Of a stretch of 64,000 nucleotides of DNA, positions 47,301 to 57,265 are shown in pieces (position 1 is the first letter of the stretch; each line of letters begins with the position of its first letter). The stretch comes from Sipunculus nudus. Taxonomy: Eukaryota; Annelida; Sipuncula; Golfingiida; Sipunculidae. The notes below the pieces were generated by a model that did not search any database, had not been told where the DNA came from, and saw nothing but the letters and a program-made list of their open reading frames with translations. The position numbers were made by a program, and so were the translations under genes. The DNA lies in contig CM049306.1 in NCBI GenBank assembly GCA_026874595.1, forward strand, positions 97,085,642 through 97,149,641, given 5' to 3'.

Positions 47301-50300
47301 AGTCAAACCACTGCTGAGAATATGAGTGATTTTATCCCAAGGCAGACAAACAGATAGAGGCTGTGCAAAAATGGCTGCAGGTGGCACCACCATTTTTGTG
47401 TACGTTATAAAGCTATCCAAGGGCTACATTTGTGTAAATTTTTTTCTTGATTGGTCGAATGAGTCCGGATATATAAGCATGGATGTCTGCAGCGTTAACG
47501 TGAATGCAGGTGGTGCCACCTGTCATAAAATCAAGATAGCTTTGTTGGATGTATACGCATGCCGAATTTCAGGTAATTTGGTCAAACAACTGCAGATATT
47601 TAAGTGATTTTAACCCAAGGCAAACAAACAGATGGACGCTGTGCAAAAATGGCTGCAGGTGACGCCACCATTTTTTTGTATGTTATAAAGCTATCCAAGG
47701 GCTACGTTTGTGTAAATTTTTTTTCCTGATTGGTCAAAGGGTTCCCAAGATATGAGCTTGGATGTCTGCAGCGTTAACATGAATGTAGGTGGCGCCACCT
47801 GTCATAAAATCAAGAAAGCTATCTAGGATGTATATATGCATGGCGAATTTTAGGTGAATAAGTCAAACCACTGCAGAGATATGAGTGATTTTAACCCAAG
47901 GCAGATGAACAGATGGACACTGTGCCAACATGGTTGCAGGTGGCGCCACCTATTTTTGTGTATGTTATAAAGCTATCCAAGGGCTACATTTGTACAAAAT
48001 TTTTTTCCTGATTGGTCAAATGGTTCCCAAGATATGTGGGTTTATGTGTGGAAACAGACACACAAACGGATGCTGGGCAGAGAGGAAAGGTCAGAGGTCA
48101 AGGCCACTTGGTTAGGCACCAGTTCACATGTGACCCGATAATTTGTGTAAGTTTCGGAAAAATCCGTCCAGTAGTCTCAGAGGAGTTCTCCGCGGCGGCA
48201 GAACCAGGTCAAAAACATAGTATCCGCAAAACTTCGTTTTGGCGGATACAATTACATAAGAGCACTGGACAGAGCAGGTCACAGCCAAATAAGTTACCTG
48301 GCACAATCTGACCTTTGATTACTAAACCATGGATAAACAAGAGGCAAGTTTGATGTTAAGAGACAGATGAATAGTGTATTATTATTGTGACATGTACATC
48401 TTATCTCATATCCATCCATCCATATGCATATTCTGAAATGTACCTAGACTTTTTTTTCACCAGCCAGTTTGCATTTTAATAATACAGATTGCAATAACTC
48501 ACATTCAAGAAAAATTTAATATGGCATCAGATACAGTGCAGGCCCAAAATGTTCATGATAAGCTAACTATGTTTTCACTAACCATAAAGTATTGAAGCCT
48601 ACAATGCTAAACTCATACCAGTACTACAATCACTTAGATAAAGTCATACTACAGGCACATATGTTATCTAGTTAATTTATATACATATTCTTTTAAATTC
48701 TTTTAATATTTGTCTGTTATTTCAAAGTCCAATTTTGCAGACCCTCATTCAGTATCTAAAATTATGGTGATTTATATTTTGAAAATTAAATTAACCATTT
48801 TTTTATGATATTAATTTATTTGATTATATAATATGAGAATATAAGTAACTGTTAATATTTTATTATTTAATAACTTAAATTTTTATTTCAAATAATAAGA
48901 TTCTGTTATGTACAAATTTTAAAGTACAAGATTGTTTAATACCAACTTTATTATGAAAGTGATTTAAATAATATTTTATTTGTTTTGTATAATTGATGTA
49001 AGTTTTAATATCTCTCCATATTCCTTAATTATCCTATGCTGGTTTTGTTGCAATGAAGAATGGCATGCCTGAAGAATAAAGGCCATGCATGCTACCAATA
49101 TTGTAAAGTTTACCACCTCTCTGTTCACTCTAATGATGAAATATGCAATGGAATAAAACACGGCATCACATCCAAATAAACATATATACAACCGAGAAGA
49201 TGGGGTACTTTTGTCTCGTGTTTGGTTCTGTCCAAAATCTTGATGTGAACAGTATTTTTAATGGATCTATTAATAAGGGCTGGGAAACAGGACACAGCCC
49301 TAAACAGTTCCTCTCCTGATACACACATAAAGGACTGTATTTTCAGCTTTGATACTAAACAATAATTTGCAATAATCATGAAAAATTCCTCTGGAGACAA
49401 TTTTAAGTTACACTGAAAATCTTTATTTATTACCTACGAGAATGAAGATTGAATCTAAACGGAAGTATGTACCATTTAATAAATTTATGTGGAATATATA
49501 TGAAGAAAAAATGTACAGGTATGCATATAATTTTAAATCAATATTTTACATGTGACAGGGTCTTTACAATGGGTTGCTTTCAATTTACATGGGTTCAAGA
49601 GGTCATACAATTATCTTAAAATTTCTCCTTGAAAAGCCCCACTGAGTAACAATCATTGAGGCTTCAAAATATAAAAGAACAGCATTAAAGAAGCTGAAAT
49701 AATTAAGATCTCAAGTATCATTAGGCTTTCTGAAAATGACAGACACAGTATCAGAAAATTGTGTAGGTAACTGGATGATATAGATGCTTGTAATATTATT
49801 TAAACGTGATTGGAGTGCTAGTTTTAGCACTCTTGGCTGCCTAAGGTCTAGAATCCTCCTATCAATTTAAGTAATAGTAATAGTAATTGTAATAGTATTA
49901 GAAGACAAAATGTGGTAATAGTAATAGTAATAGTAATATCAGAAACTGAAAGTAATAGTAATAGTAATAGTACTAGAACAACTGTAATAGACCCCATGTC
50001 TGATTGTAATGCACAGTATTTCAGTATAATACACAGTAACTGGAAAATACACAGTAAAAAATGCAATGTTTCTCCTACCCATGATAAGACTGCTGCTTCA
50101 GGAGAGGGTTGTTGTCTTTGGTCATTGTTTTCAGTGTCTCTGTTGTTTCATCTTTTATCAACAACTCATCAACATCATCAAACCAAATGTCTGGAGCACT
50201 GAAACACAAGACATATAAAAGTCACAAAATGTTTATGTATTAATGAACATTAATAATCAATGGAGAAAAATACTGGGAGGGAACATTAATGTAAGGAGAT

Positions 50301-53102
50301 ATATTTTGGAACCAGAGAATTTTGTCTCCCAGGAGGGACCAGTATTCAAACATGTTTGTGGTACACATCAGTTGGTGGACAAAAGGAAAGGAGGGATGAG
50401 GGAAGATGGCTGAACTGTGCTTCTACAAGGTTAGGGGATACAGCATACTTTGGTTGCCTTTATATCAGCGAGGGTTTTGATACAAAAAATATAAATATTT
50501 GCATCTTTTTTGGCAAAGAAATAATCTGAAATAATATACCTTCGTGAATAAGATGCCCCATCAACTTAAATGAACAAGGATGAATCTACACAAATGGAAC
50601 AGTTATCACACCTTTGAAAACATGGTTTGTTAATCAGCAACTTGATCTGTGCATGGTATCTGAGCTGGCCCATGAAAACACATTCATTAATGTAAAATCT
50701 GCAGTCAACTCTGATGCAGGTCATAAAAACAATAACTGTAACAGAAATGAGTGAAATATTGTGGGATTTATTTTCATTTAATAGTTAACACAAACACTGC
50801 CTTTCTTAGTTTTTATAGGTTCTGGTGTCATCACTAAATTAAAGCCTCACTTAATGTCAAAATGAAGAATTCGACAAAAGTTGAGCCTCGCTAATATAAA
50901 GCCATCTACAATATACGTGGCACTATGAAAAAAATTAGGACTGAAGGTCAAGCAGTTTCAACCATCTTAACATCAATATAGACACTGTTTACTTTGGTAT
51001 ATTTGGCCAGATGTTTTACACGTTTTGATAAGGTATATTTTTCAGCTTGCCTTGATTCAACTGGACATTTGTCCTGATTGCGAATCTACAAGCACCTTTC
51101 AACTTAATTATTAAACTATCTCGATTCTGTCAGTGCTGTTTTATCATTTTCTTTACTTTTATTATTAATCTAAAGTTACCAATGATCATAACTTCAAAAA
51201 TCTGATGCATTGACCTACCTTGGTTCAGACTGCACTTTTTTATTTTTCTCTGGGTCTTCTTTTAGTTTTCTTTTGTGTTTATGTTTAGACTTGGTTGGTT
51301 TGCCTTTCTTCTCTTCCTTCATTTTCTATAAATAGAAGTAAATAACAATACATGGTTTCTGCCCCAGTGAAATTCTGTAACAGGAAAATAAATCAAAAGG
51401 AACCTATCAATGATTTTTTACTTTTGTAGCAGATTTTGTGGCACAGCCCAATATATATCCACTCCATGTTAACATCTGAGTAATTAAACTTTCTTTCTAT
51501 GTTTGTTACATGCAGAGCTAACTGAACATGCATGTTCAATATTGATGCTACATTAGATGAAAGCAATCCAAAGCAAAATTTATTATGAGAGTATGATATA
51601 CTCATGAAGTAAATAAATTCAACTTGCAAGTATAGTAACAGCAATAGCCAATGGAAAATGCAAGAATAATGCATCGTGTATCACCAAAAAATATTAAACA
51701 GCACATTTTACCAATACCTAATCAAACTTCTAATTTTTACACAAACTCTGCTTATGTTCCCTACATTATAGAGTATGTTGGTTATTTTAAAGGGTTCATA
51801 ATCATCGTACTGAATTTATTCTTATTTGATAATTTACCAAAATGACATTTCAAAATCTATTATTTTTTTTAAATTCAGTTGCATTTTTTTAGTGGAAGGA
51901 GCTTGTACAGGACAAAATTTGATTTAAACAAATCAAAATTACCGGTATGAGGATTTTCATGAAAAAAGGTAAAGGGTCAACTGTTTTAAATATTAATATG
52001 GCAGTTTCTGTCAAACAGGCAATTCACCTGCAGCAGATAAAATTAATATGTGCAGTAAGAGTTTCAACAAGATAAAACCACAGCTGAGAAACTGACATAA
52101 TAACTGTCATTTGATAGTCTCAATAGGGAAAAATAATCATAAAAATAACAAAAACAAAGTTGGCACCACCAGTTTCTTGGGACTGACAACCTTCGTCATG
52201 GTCAATATTCAAGGAAAGATTCATGGTAATCCATGCATTAATTATTAAGATACTGGAGTTTTTTTTATCAAATTTTATCCTATTCTAGGGGGGGGGCCTA
52301 CTTACAAGCCCCATAGCTCAGAGGACATTGATTGCAGTGACCTTATTTCATGTTTCCAAGGAGATTTTTTAATGGACCTTCATGGATATTAAGTCACAAA
52401 TTTCTGGGGGCATCGGTTACGATTTGTGCCCTGCTAACTGATGGGCAAACAACCGGACGACGGACAAAGCACCATTCCTATACCTCCGTTAAATTTCAGT
52501 CAGCTGAGCTAAAAACTCAGTAAAATCTACCTGACTTTTTTTACCTGCAGCATCTGACGCCAGTTCATGGAGTAATCGTCAGGATTCTGAGGAAGACCTG
52601 GCTCTACCTTCATAGCATTTACTTCATCCTTCCCTTCACTGGGCTTGTCTTTCTTCAATTTGTGTTTTCTTCTTCTTTTCCTAATACTCTGCTTGTGTTT
52701 CATATCATGTTTCTTGCATTTCCCATGAACATTAGGAGGCTTATCACCAGATTTTTGCATATGTCCATTCAGGTCACTGGGTCTTTTTTTGTCCTGCTTT
52801 TTGTGTTTCATACAAGTTTTGGACGGTCTCTTTCCTTTGTTCCCATCTGTGGTACCATGTGTACCACCACCAGCAGTATCTGAATTCACCTGACTGTGAG
52901 GGCCTTTTTTATAATGCTGAACTTTGTTGTACTTGCTACCTCCCTTTTTGTTTCTATAGCTGTCATACACACCATTACTTGTGACCTGCTTTTTATTGTG
53001 TCCTATTTCACCCTTCAGTTTTTTTGTAGGCTGGTCATCAGGGTCATCTAGTTTCCTCTTTGTCTTCTTCATTTGCCCAATATTTGACCTGTAACATTTC
53101 AT
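29003..53102 (-). CDS. REXO4: RNA exonuclease 4 (REXO4), DEDDh 3'-5' exonuclease
   Basis: Seven exons on the minus strand join in phase into 452 residues. A long Lys-rich N-terminal region contains [12 protein letters not shown] and later [13 protein letters not shown], both hallmarks of REXO4. The exonuclease domain follows: Exo [12 protein letters not shown] (Asp and Glu ligands), Exo [11 protein letters not shown], and Exo [18 protein letters not shown] with His and Asp four residues apart, so the DEDDh set is intact. REXO4-type proteins are nuclear or nucleolar 3'-5' exonucleases linked to rRNA processing (yeast Rex4). The start is the ATG at 53102, after an in-frame TAA; ATG at 53069 is an alternative. 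The intron between exons 5 and 6 is 15 kb and repeat-filled. The promoter is not identified. Confidence 0.92.
29754..29903 (-). CDS. REXO4: REXO4 exon 6
   Basis: 50 codons in phase 0, beginning [20 protein letters not shown] and ending [10 protein letters not shown]. It supplies the catalytic His of EHSS. The acceptor is gtaattttcag; the donor is AGCTCT|gtaagt. Confidence 0.92.
30757..31150 (-). mobile_element. HINE-like fragment with family-A 3' end
   Basis: The minus strand ends in CTTG (31150-31147) after a hairpin in gacctatgggtc. The core carries GGTGGCGCCACC (30757) and two related segments about 235 bases apart ('ggtttggtgactgtaccacaaattc'-like). A similar core piece lies at 36039-36200. 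Confidence 0.45.
31147..31525 (+). repeat. Direct duplication, copy 1
   Basis: About 380 bases closely match 33026-33410, from the caagg.acctatgggtc edge through 'gaaatgaggcacatgctggt' to the AT-rich end. The copies are 1.88 kb apart. Copy 2 has a three-base gttgtt expansion. Confidence 0.8.
33026..33410 (+). repeat. Direct duplication, copy 2
   Basis: Partner of 31147-31525, with the same edge and order and scattered substitutions. Confidence 0.8.
33668..35510 (-). mobile_element. Family A element, reverse copy of 1-1326 plus 5' end
   Basis: On the minus strand the 5' hairpin lies at 35510-35483, then a gtccgtccgtctgtccgtcc tract, a body, and at 34962-33670 a region about 90% identical by eye to 1-1326. 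The final hairpin and CTTG are missing at 33668. Poly-G occurs at 34621-34637. Confidence 0.7.
35511..36035 (-). mobile_element. Second family A 5' end, tandem to the first
   Basis: The hairpin lies at 36035-36007. The following 450 bases repeat 35480-35150 closely (gtggcacgttttgaaaccgt, gttagatgtccccaagat). It is a tandem duplication of the element's 5' part. Confidence 0.65.
36385..36561. mobile_element. pogo/Tigger-like MITE, 177 bp
   Basis: The terminal inverted repeats are CAGTGGAACCCC and GGGGTTCCACTG. Both sides are flanked by TA (36383-36384 and 36562-36563). The interior has inverted ggtcgtaatt(t/g)-like blocks. The flanks join into a sequence found uninterrupted in related repeats near 30610 and 36880, which supports a clean insertion. 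No transposase is present. Confidence 0.9.
36640..37010 (-). mobile_element. Family B fragment, 5' end
   Basis: It carries the palindrome GGTGGCGCCACC (36677), a gcggcggcaggaccgtcatg block and the 5' hairpin (37010-36984). It has been shortened. Confidence 0.55.
38330..38373 (+). repeat. (AAT)n microsatellite
   Basis: About 14 uninterrupted trinucleotide repeats. Confidence 0.95.
39818..39910 (+). repeat. Compound TC / AT / GT microsatellite
   Basis: A CT-rich run is followed by tatata and then tgtgtgtgggtgtgtg. Apparent Ser/Leu-rich frames here are repeat translations. Confidence 0.9.
40151..40224. repeat. 26-bp inverted repeat (hairpin)
   Basis: The arms at 40151-40176 and 40199-40224 match at 24 of 26 positions with a 22-base spacer. 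They begin gagtaagagtga and end tttttagatag on the left. Upstream, gtggtatagccgtgttagtctgta is probably part of the same dispersed element. Confidence 0.85.
40535..40785 (+). repeat. Third copy of the 14640/15362 repeat
   Basis: It shares agtaaacactgtccaagtgt, the following 'gtgtaccataa...aaccagaggtc'-like block, and the edge gtacaggagtactcaaa with 14640-14915. It is diverged. Confidence 0.5.
41295..42060 (+). mobile_element. Family B element, 3'-truncated
   Basis: The 5' hairpin starts at 41295 (gtatccaccaaaac). Five core units follow with ctggtgg-type motifs near 41440, 41592, 41728, 41885 and 41995, spaced about 150 and 135 bases apart. The 3' hairpin and CTAG end are not found. Confidence 0.65.
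42953..43091 (+). repeat. 70-bp tandem duplication
   Basis: Two units (42953 and 43023), both starting actctgtatata and holding gcaacttttgcaa and attctaatattttaactt, are nearly identical. Confidence 0.9.
43092..44333. other. Intronic sequence with a family A 3' end
   Basis: A + strand family-A terminus ends with CTTG at 44058-44061 (gatcagctgagcgccatgac, then hairpin gacccatgggtc). Its 5' end is not defined. No gene is supported. Confidence 0.5.
44334..44580 (+). mobile_element. Family A element, 5' fragment
   Basis: Hairpin at 44334-44362, then a (GTCCGTCCGTCTGTC) tract and 'ggcacgtttcgacacccttg'. It is truncated after about 250 bases. Confidence 0.65.
44871..44959 (-). CDS. REXO4: REXO4 exon 5: Exo II motif
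   Basis: It reads [20 protein letters not shown] and then GHDLTNDMK, giving the conserved HDLxxD with its catalytic Asp. The acceptor is tatttttcag; the donor is ATGAAG|gtaggt. It starts two bases into the frame and ends in phase 0. Confidence 0.93.
44960..45808 (-). other. REXO4 intron 4, nothing recognised
   Basis: AT-rich with no identifiable repeat family or gene. Confidence 0.5.
45809..46002 (-). CDS. REXO4: REXO4 exon 4: Exo I motif
   Basis: It reads [20 protein letters not shown] and later [23 protein letters not shown] supplies two metal ligands. The segment is among the most conserved in the REXO4 family. The acceptor is attttttcag and the donor AAATG|gttagt, phase 1. Confidence 0.95.
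46003..47022 (-). other. REXO4 intron with a HINE-like relic
   Basis: A ggacagacggacagacagat tract near 46320 is typical of the 5' tracts of families A and C, but no termini could be fixed. Otherwise unremarkable. Confidence 0.4.
47023..48249 (-). mobile_element. Family B (HINE-like) element, complete
   Basis: On the minus strand it opens with the GTATCC..AAAAC/GTTTT..GGATAC hairpin (48249-48220). It runs through core units with ggtggcgccacc-type motifs near 47940, 47790, 47660, 47510, 47380 and 47230, alternating about 150 and 130 bases apart. It ends gcggatacacatagtcgctt, then CTAG (47026-47023) and T. Non-coding. Confidence 0.75.
48250..50078 (-). other. REXO4 intron sequence
   Basis: AT-rich. 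An (AGTAAT)n tract lies at 49868-49979. Nothing else is recognised. Confidence 0.5.
49868..49979 (+). repeat. Imperfect (AGTAAT)n hexanucleotide repeat
   Basis: Two blocks of agtaatagtaat are separated by about 30 non-repeat bases. Frames across it read as Ser/Asn or Leu runs. Confidence 0.85.
50079..50198 (-). CDS. REXO4: REXO4 exon 3: DIWFDDVD motif
   Basis: It reads [20 protein letters not shown] and ends LLKQQSYHG across the junction. The IWFDDVD signature precedes the nuclease domain in REXO4 proteins. The acceptor is tgtgtttcag and the donor CATGG|gtagga, phase 2. Confidence 0.92.
50520..50910 (+). repeat. Dispersed repeat shared with 27470-27860
   Basis: Diverged direct copy in the same orientation; see the partner entry. 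Confidence 0.5.
51219..51325 (-). CDS. REXO4: REXO4 exon 2: Lys-rich linker
   Basis: It reads [20 protein letters not shown] and then [15 protein letters not shown]. Strongly basic, as expected of the nucleolar-targeting N-terminal region. The acceptor is tctatttatag; the donor is CCAAG|gtaggt, phase 2. Confidence 0.88.
51326..52137 (-). other. REXO4 intron 1, proximal part
   Basis: AT-rich with no identifiable element. Confidence 0.5.
52138..52510 (-). mobile_element. Family A element, 5' fragment
   Basis: From 52510 downward: AGCTCAGCTGACTG, a gtccgtcgtccggttg tract, then one core unit ('gttagcagggcacaaatcgtaa', 'ccttggaaacatgaaataagg') ending at a ggtggtgccaac remnant. It sits 35 bases inside intron 1. 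Confidence 0.65.
52545..53102 (-). CDS. REXO4: REXO4 exon 1: basic N-terminus
   Basis: 186 codons, very rich in Lys, Gly, His and Asp, with basic clusters such as KKTKRK and [12 protein letters not shown] that could act as nuclear or nucleolar signals. It ends [15 protein letters not shown], matching the short conserved 'W..L' motif of REXO4. The first ATG is at 53102 with an in-frame TAA 12 bases upstream; ATG 53069 is the alternative. The donor is CTGCAG|gtaaaa. An acceptor-like ttttttcag about 35 bases upstream hints at a 5' UTR exon. Confidence 0.82.
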
Positions 53103-55830
53103 CAAATTTGATTACAAACTTGTCTGGCATCGCTGAAAAAAATTAGCATATTCACATATCAATAGGCATTTATCAATAATAGTTTGCAGCATGCCCTGCT
53201 AGTATAATGAAGCTTGTACTGTTGAACATCTGTGAGACTATGAACCAATAACGATGTCCATAAAGTAGTCAAATTCAAACTTAACAACACTGATTATTTG
53301 ATTCATTTCAATGCAACTTTCATGGAGTCTCTAACACCTTTTGCTAAATTGAGTAACATATATTTCTTGATTAATTTTATATAAAATTGCCAGTTTATTT
53401 TATTTTATTCCATCTAATCATTTTGATACTATTGTGATGCCAGACTAGCTCTTAACCTTATCACTCACACGGACCTGTTTATTATTGGGAAGAATCTGTA
53501 CTGGTAAGAACAGTAATGTTTTCAAAAGGTTTTCTTTGTAGAACCAATTCACAGAGTACCCAGCTTGTCAATTCAAACTGCTGATATGACATTAGCCGAA
53601 CTTGTAGCTAATAGCTATTGAAACTGACTAAAGTTTATAAATTATGCATATTTCCATCTTCTTTGTCATTAGTTATACATTTTAGTGAGCTATAAGTATT
53701 CACATATATTCCTAGGGGGAGTGGTAATAAGGGATGCTTATTTCCTGTCCAGTTCCAAATAAATTTTGTTGGTCTAGTTGTTTAATCATTTTGAAAATTT
53801 ATATGTGGATCATGAGAACTAACATAAAGTAGCACATGAAGGGTGTGGAAGATTTCAACATTACTTGATAACTGGCTGAGAGTCCTTATCAGTAGACTGT
53901 TGGCACCTGATTAGTGAGCACTTGTTTTGTGTCCATATGCTCAGACTGGTGCTATCAGCTCCTTGCTCATAATACCAGGTAAAGCCCAGACAGTTAAACT
54001 GGACTGGTACCTGTACCCTGGTAGGTTGTTTCAGTAATTTACGATACTACTGATTTCACCTTACAAATTTTCAATGATGTTACTGCGGTGTCAAAATATG
54101 TGAAAATTACAAGAAATTAATCTATAACTATACCATAGGGTGCTTTTGGACCAATGTCACTATACTGATTAGATAGTTATCCTATAGAGCTGCTGTAAAT
54201 GAATATCTAATCTAGCAATCGATTGGTAATTCCTAGGGGGAGTGGAAAAAAGCACTTCTTAAAAGATTCTACTATCTGCCTAGTGCCTACTCTAATTACA
54301 TAACTGGTCTTGTAACCCTTCCATTTATTTCCCACTTCACCAATCTATTAAGACATTAAGACTATTTCATTGTAGCCAGGTTCCCATTGCCAGCAAAATA
54401 CTAGCCCAGCTAGGACTGCCCTAGAGCCAATATTGTAACAGTTTGCTTATACGTACCAGCACATTTATTGTGTACTTTTATGATTAGTAAGGTAATGGTA
54501 TTGCATATATATATACTCATATACCACTGATATAGCACCCTTGGTGTATGAAGCCTGACCATATAAATTTTTTATTAATCATTTCAACCAGGTCTGACAT
54601 TAGACTTAGTACTTATCACTATACATCAAGTATAGTGGTCTGCTTGGCAGTACCAACCAGATCAGTAGTGTTTTAGACTCTTATCATCAAAGTGGGAGCG
54701 TTATAGGACCTATTAGTATTATTAAAGATGGGTACTACGTGCTATGCTATTGCTAAATTATGATAATTTTTCACCTTTTTATGTTTTAATTTGAAATGGT
54801 TGGGATTATCTTAAATTATAATTTATACTTCATGGTCATGATCAATGTACATGTGTCTGAGTATAAAATAAAACATAATTTATAAATATAATATAACTTA
54901 AGCCTGTAAGTAGTGACACTCAATATCAGGCTGAGGCCAAGTGTGTACCATTACTAATGAGTAATGTACTTTATCTAGTATATCATTACCACTAATAGTT
55001 ATAGTATTAGCAGGCATATATTTTTAAGCAGAACCTGATTGTGTATAAATGATTGATCCATACCAAGGTTACGAAATGAAAAACATATGACAGAATCTCA
55101 CTCCAGGGTGTGCTGAATTTTCATGAAACCATAAAGGTTAAAGCACTCAGTAGTTTTACACCTATGCCGCGTATTACCAGCTGAGCAACCATATGGATCA
55201 CAGGAAGAAGAGCTTGTAAATTGCAAAATATAACAACCAACACAGTTTTATATGCAGCGCCATCTATATTTGTGTTCTCTCCACCAGAGTGCGCCCCACC
55301 TACTTGTGTACCGTCTGTCTGCTTTCTTGTGTACGCCCGTTATCCATTCCTCCACAAAATTCTTATGAATATCATAAAGAACGTTTGGATATTTCGTGTT
55401 GTTGAAAACTTATAAAGATGTATAGCTTCCTTCGTTTTTTCTACATAATCTGAACAACGAGGAATTGTGACGGGTGGTGTGACGTTGATGGGGGGGGGGG
55501 GGAGGGTTGGCCCTGCCATCCGCCCAGCTCCCTCAACTGGACCATGTTCACCAACTCGAAAATATGGCTGGGACACGCACACACACAAATGCGGCCGACC
55601 ACATAACCCCCTGCTGCCTTCTTTGGCGGAGGTAAATAGTTATAGCCCGGTTAAAACACAAAGCCCAAACCAATGTAAAACAAGGAACCTCCGTTGGGTA
55701 AAGTACACGTGCAGTATAAAGCCTACCTAAAAGTAAGTTGAAAGGCCTTTTATATGACAGAAAGATGAGAAAGAAGTTGAACAGAGGTGGCAGATTAGAG
55801 TCACATGTCACAATCACAACCCAGCAAACA
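53103..55830. other. REXO4 upstream region, nothing recognised
   Basis: Plain AT-rich sequence. The G-tract at 55491-55502 and the GC-richer part at 55460-55620 are the only compositional features. No exon of another gene is supported. Confidence 0.45.
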
Positions 55831-55837
55831 AAATAAC

Positions 55838-55965
55838 GTTTCGGGGACGTTAGGGTGACGTTATGTGTATGTCATGGGGACATTCGACCCGAACGTCCTG
55901 CTGAGGTAAATCGGTGGAGTTTTGTAGACGTCCCCTGAACGTCATGCTATAACGTACGTCACGAA
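55838..55965. repeat. ACGT-rich repeat
   Basis: A cluster of gacgtt/aacgtc words (aacgtttcggggacgttag, gaacgtcatgctataacgta) is repeated in inverse form near 58028-58052. It could be an end of a DNA element. Superfamily and limits are not resolved. Confidence 0.3.
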
Positions 55966-57139
55966 ATGACATTCCCGGAACCTTCCTACAACCTTACAAA
56001 TCCCTTTCATTTTCATGCAAACATTCATTTGGAGAACCACGTGTATTATTTAAGTTGGTTTTAGTTATTGAAGTCTCGGTATCAGATGTTGCGCCACACA
56101 AGCTTAATTGTCCTCGGTGACTCGAACCCCGGTTTAGACGGTTGTGCTCTGTTCCGTATATTGCAGCTGTGCTCTGTTCCGTATTGCGGCTGGAGCAAAC
56201 TTAATTGGCCTGGGATTCCTTGATGGGTATAAAACAAATATTTTAGTTTCTTGAATGTGTTCTACAATGTTTGATGGGCCTCCTGCCAATAGAAAATATA
56301 CTGCAAATATTGTATGAACAAGTCGTGTAATCAGGTAAGATTATGAAAAAGTTACAATGCTGACAGATCGTATCAAGTAATAAAATAAATCGTATAAAGG
56401 ACATATTCTTAAATATTATAAGGATACTTCATATTGTATAAATGATAAGTAGGGTAAAGACAAATTAATTCAATGGCAATTCTGATATGATATTAACTAA
56501 TAACTTAGGAAAGGCAATGTAAAAAGTCTTAGGACACAAGGGATTTTTTGCATAATTATCTCGAAGCCGACGCTTCAATTCTATTCAATCTTATATAGAT
56601 ACAATTTGCTTGAATTGACAATAAGTGTTATTTGCAACATAAACCTTAAAAAACTTACTTTCGTCGTTCTCTCGTGGTGTGCTCCTAAGAGTCGCTGTAT
56701 TGTTGGCATGACTGTCTAATTGTGATCTCCCAGCAGCCCCTGACTTTGCCCTAGCTTGCGAAGTGTCTCTCACATGCACATATATGCATGATAGCCGTAA
56801 CCAAGACACATGAACGCAACATGAATTATTAGCATAAAAAAAGAACACAAATGACCATGCATACTCACCCATGAAACAAATATCATGCACGATCGTAACA
56901 TCAAATATAAAAACTTATTCAAAGTCGTTACAAAGTACAATAAAAACTGCTGAAACAGAATAATATGGCTTATAACTATACGAAAGTAAGTTGCCACGTG
57001 TTTTGGTCATGTGAACTCTTTTAACCAGGTTAAACATAAGATAAAATTTAGTGGACAGCTGGACATCAGTGTCACAGAAACCAAAATTCTGTGCTGTAAT
57101 TAAACACTGAACCAAGATCTTTTAAAATAAACAAAATAC

Positions 57140-57265
57140 AGCGTCTGAACAGTCCTGGGGTAAATCCCTTAGCTCTTTCCGCTTGTGACCAGGGTTCGAT
57201 TCCAGGCGTGGATATTAGATTTCTCCCCAACACATTAGGCCTACCGAACGCCATAACCTGAGCCA
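57140..57265 (+). mobile_element. Possible degenerate tRNA-derived SINE
   Basis: gaccagggttcgattccagg contains a consensus pol III B box. A weak A-box-like ttagctctttcc lies 25 bases before it. No tail or target-site duplication could be fixed. Confidence 0.4.

Noticed and set aside
47326-48311. Open frames inside the 47-48 kb repeat
   Set aside because: They follow the periodic family-B units and are not conserved as frames between units.
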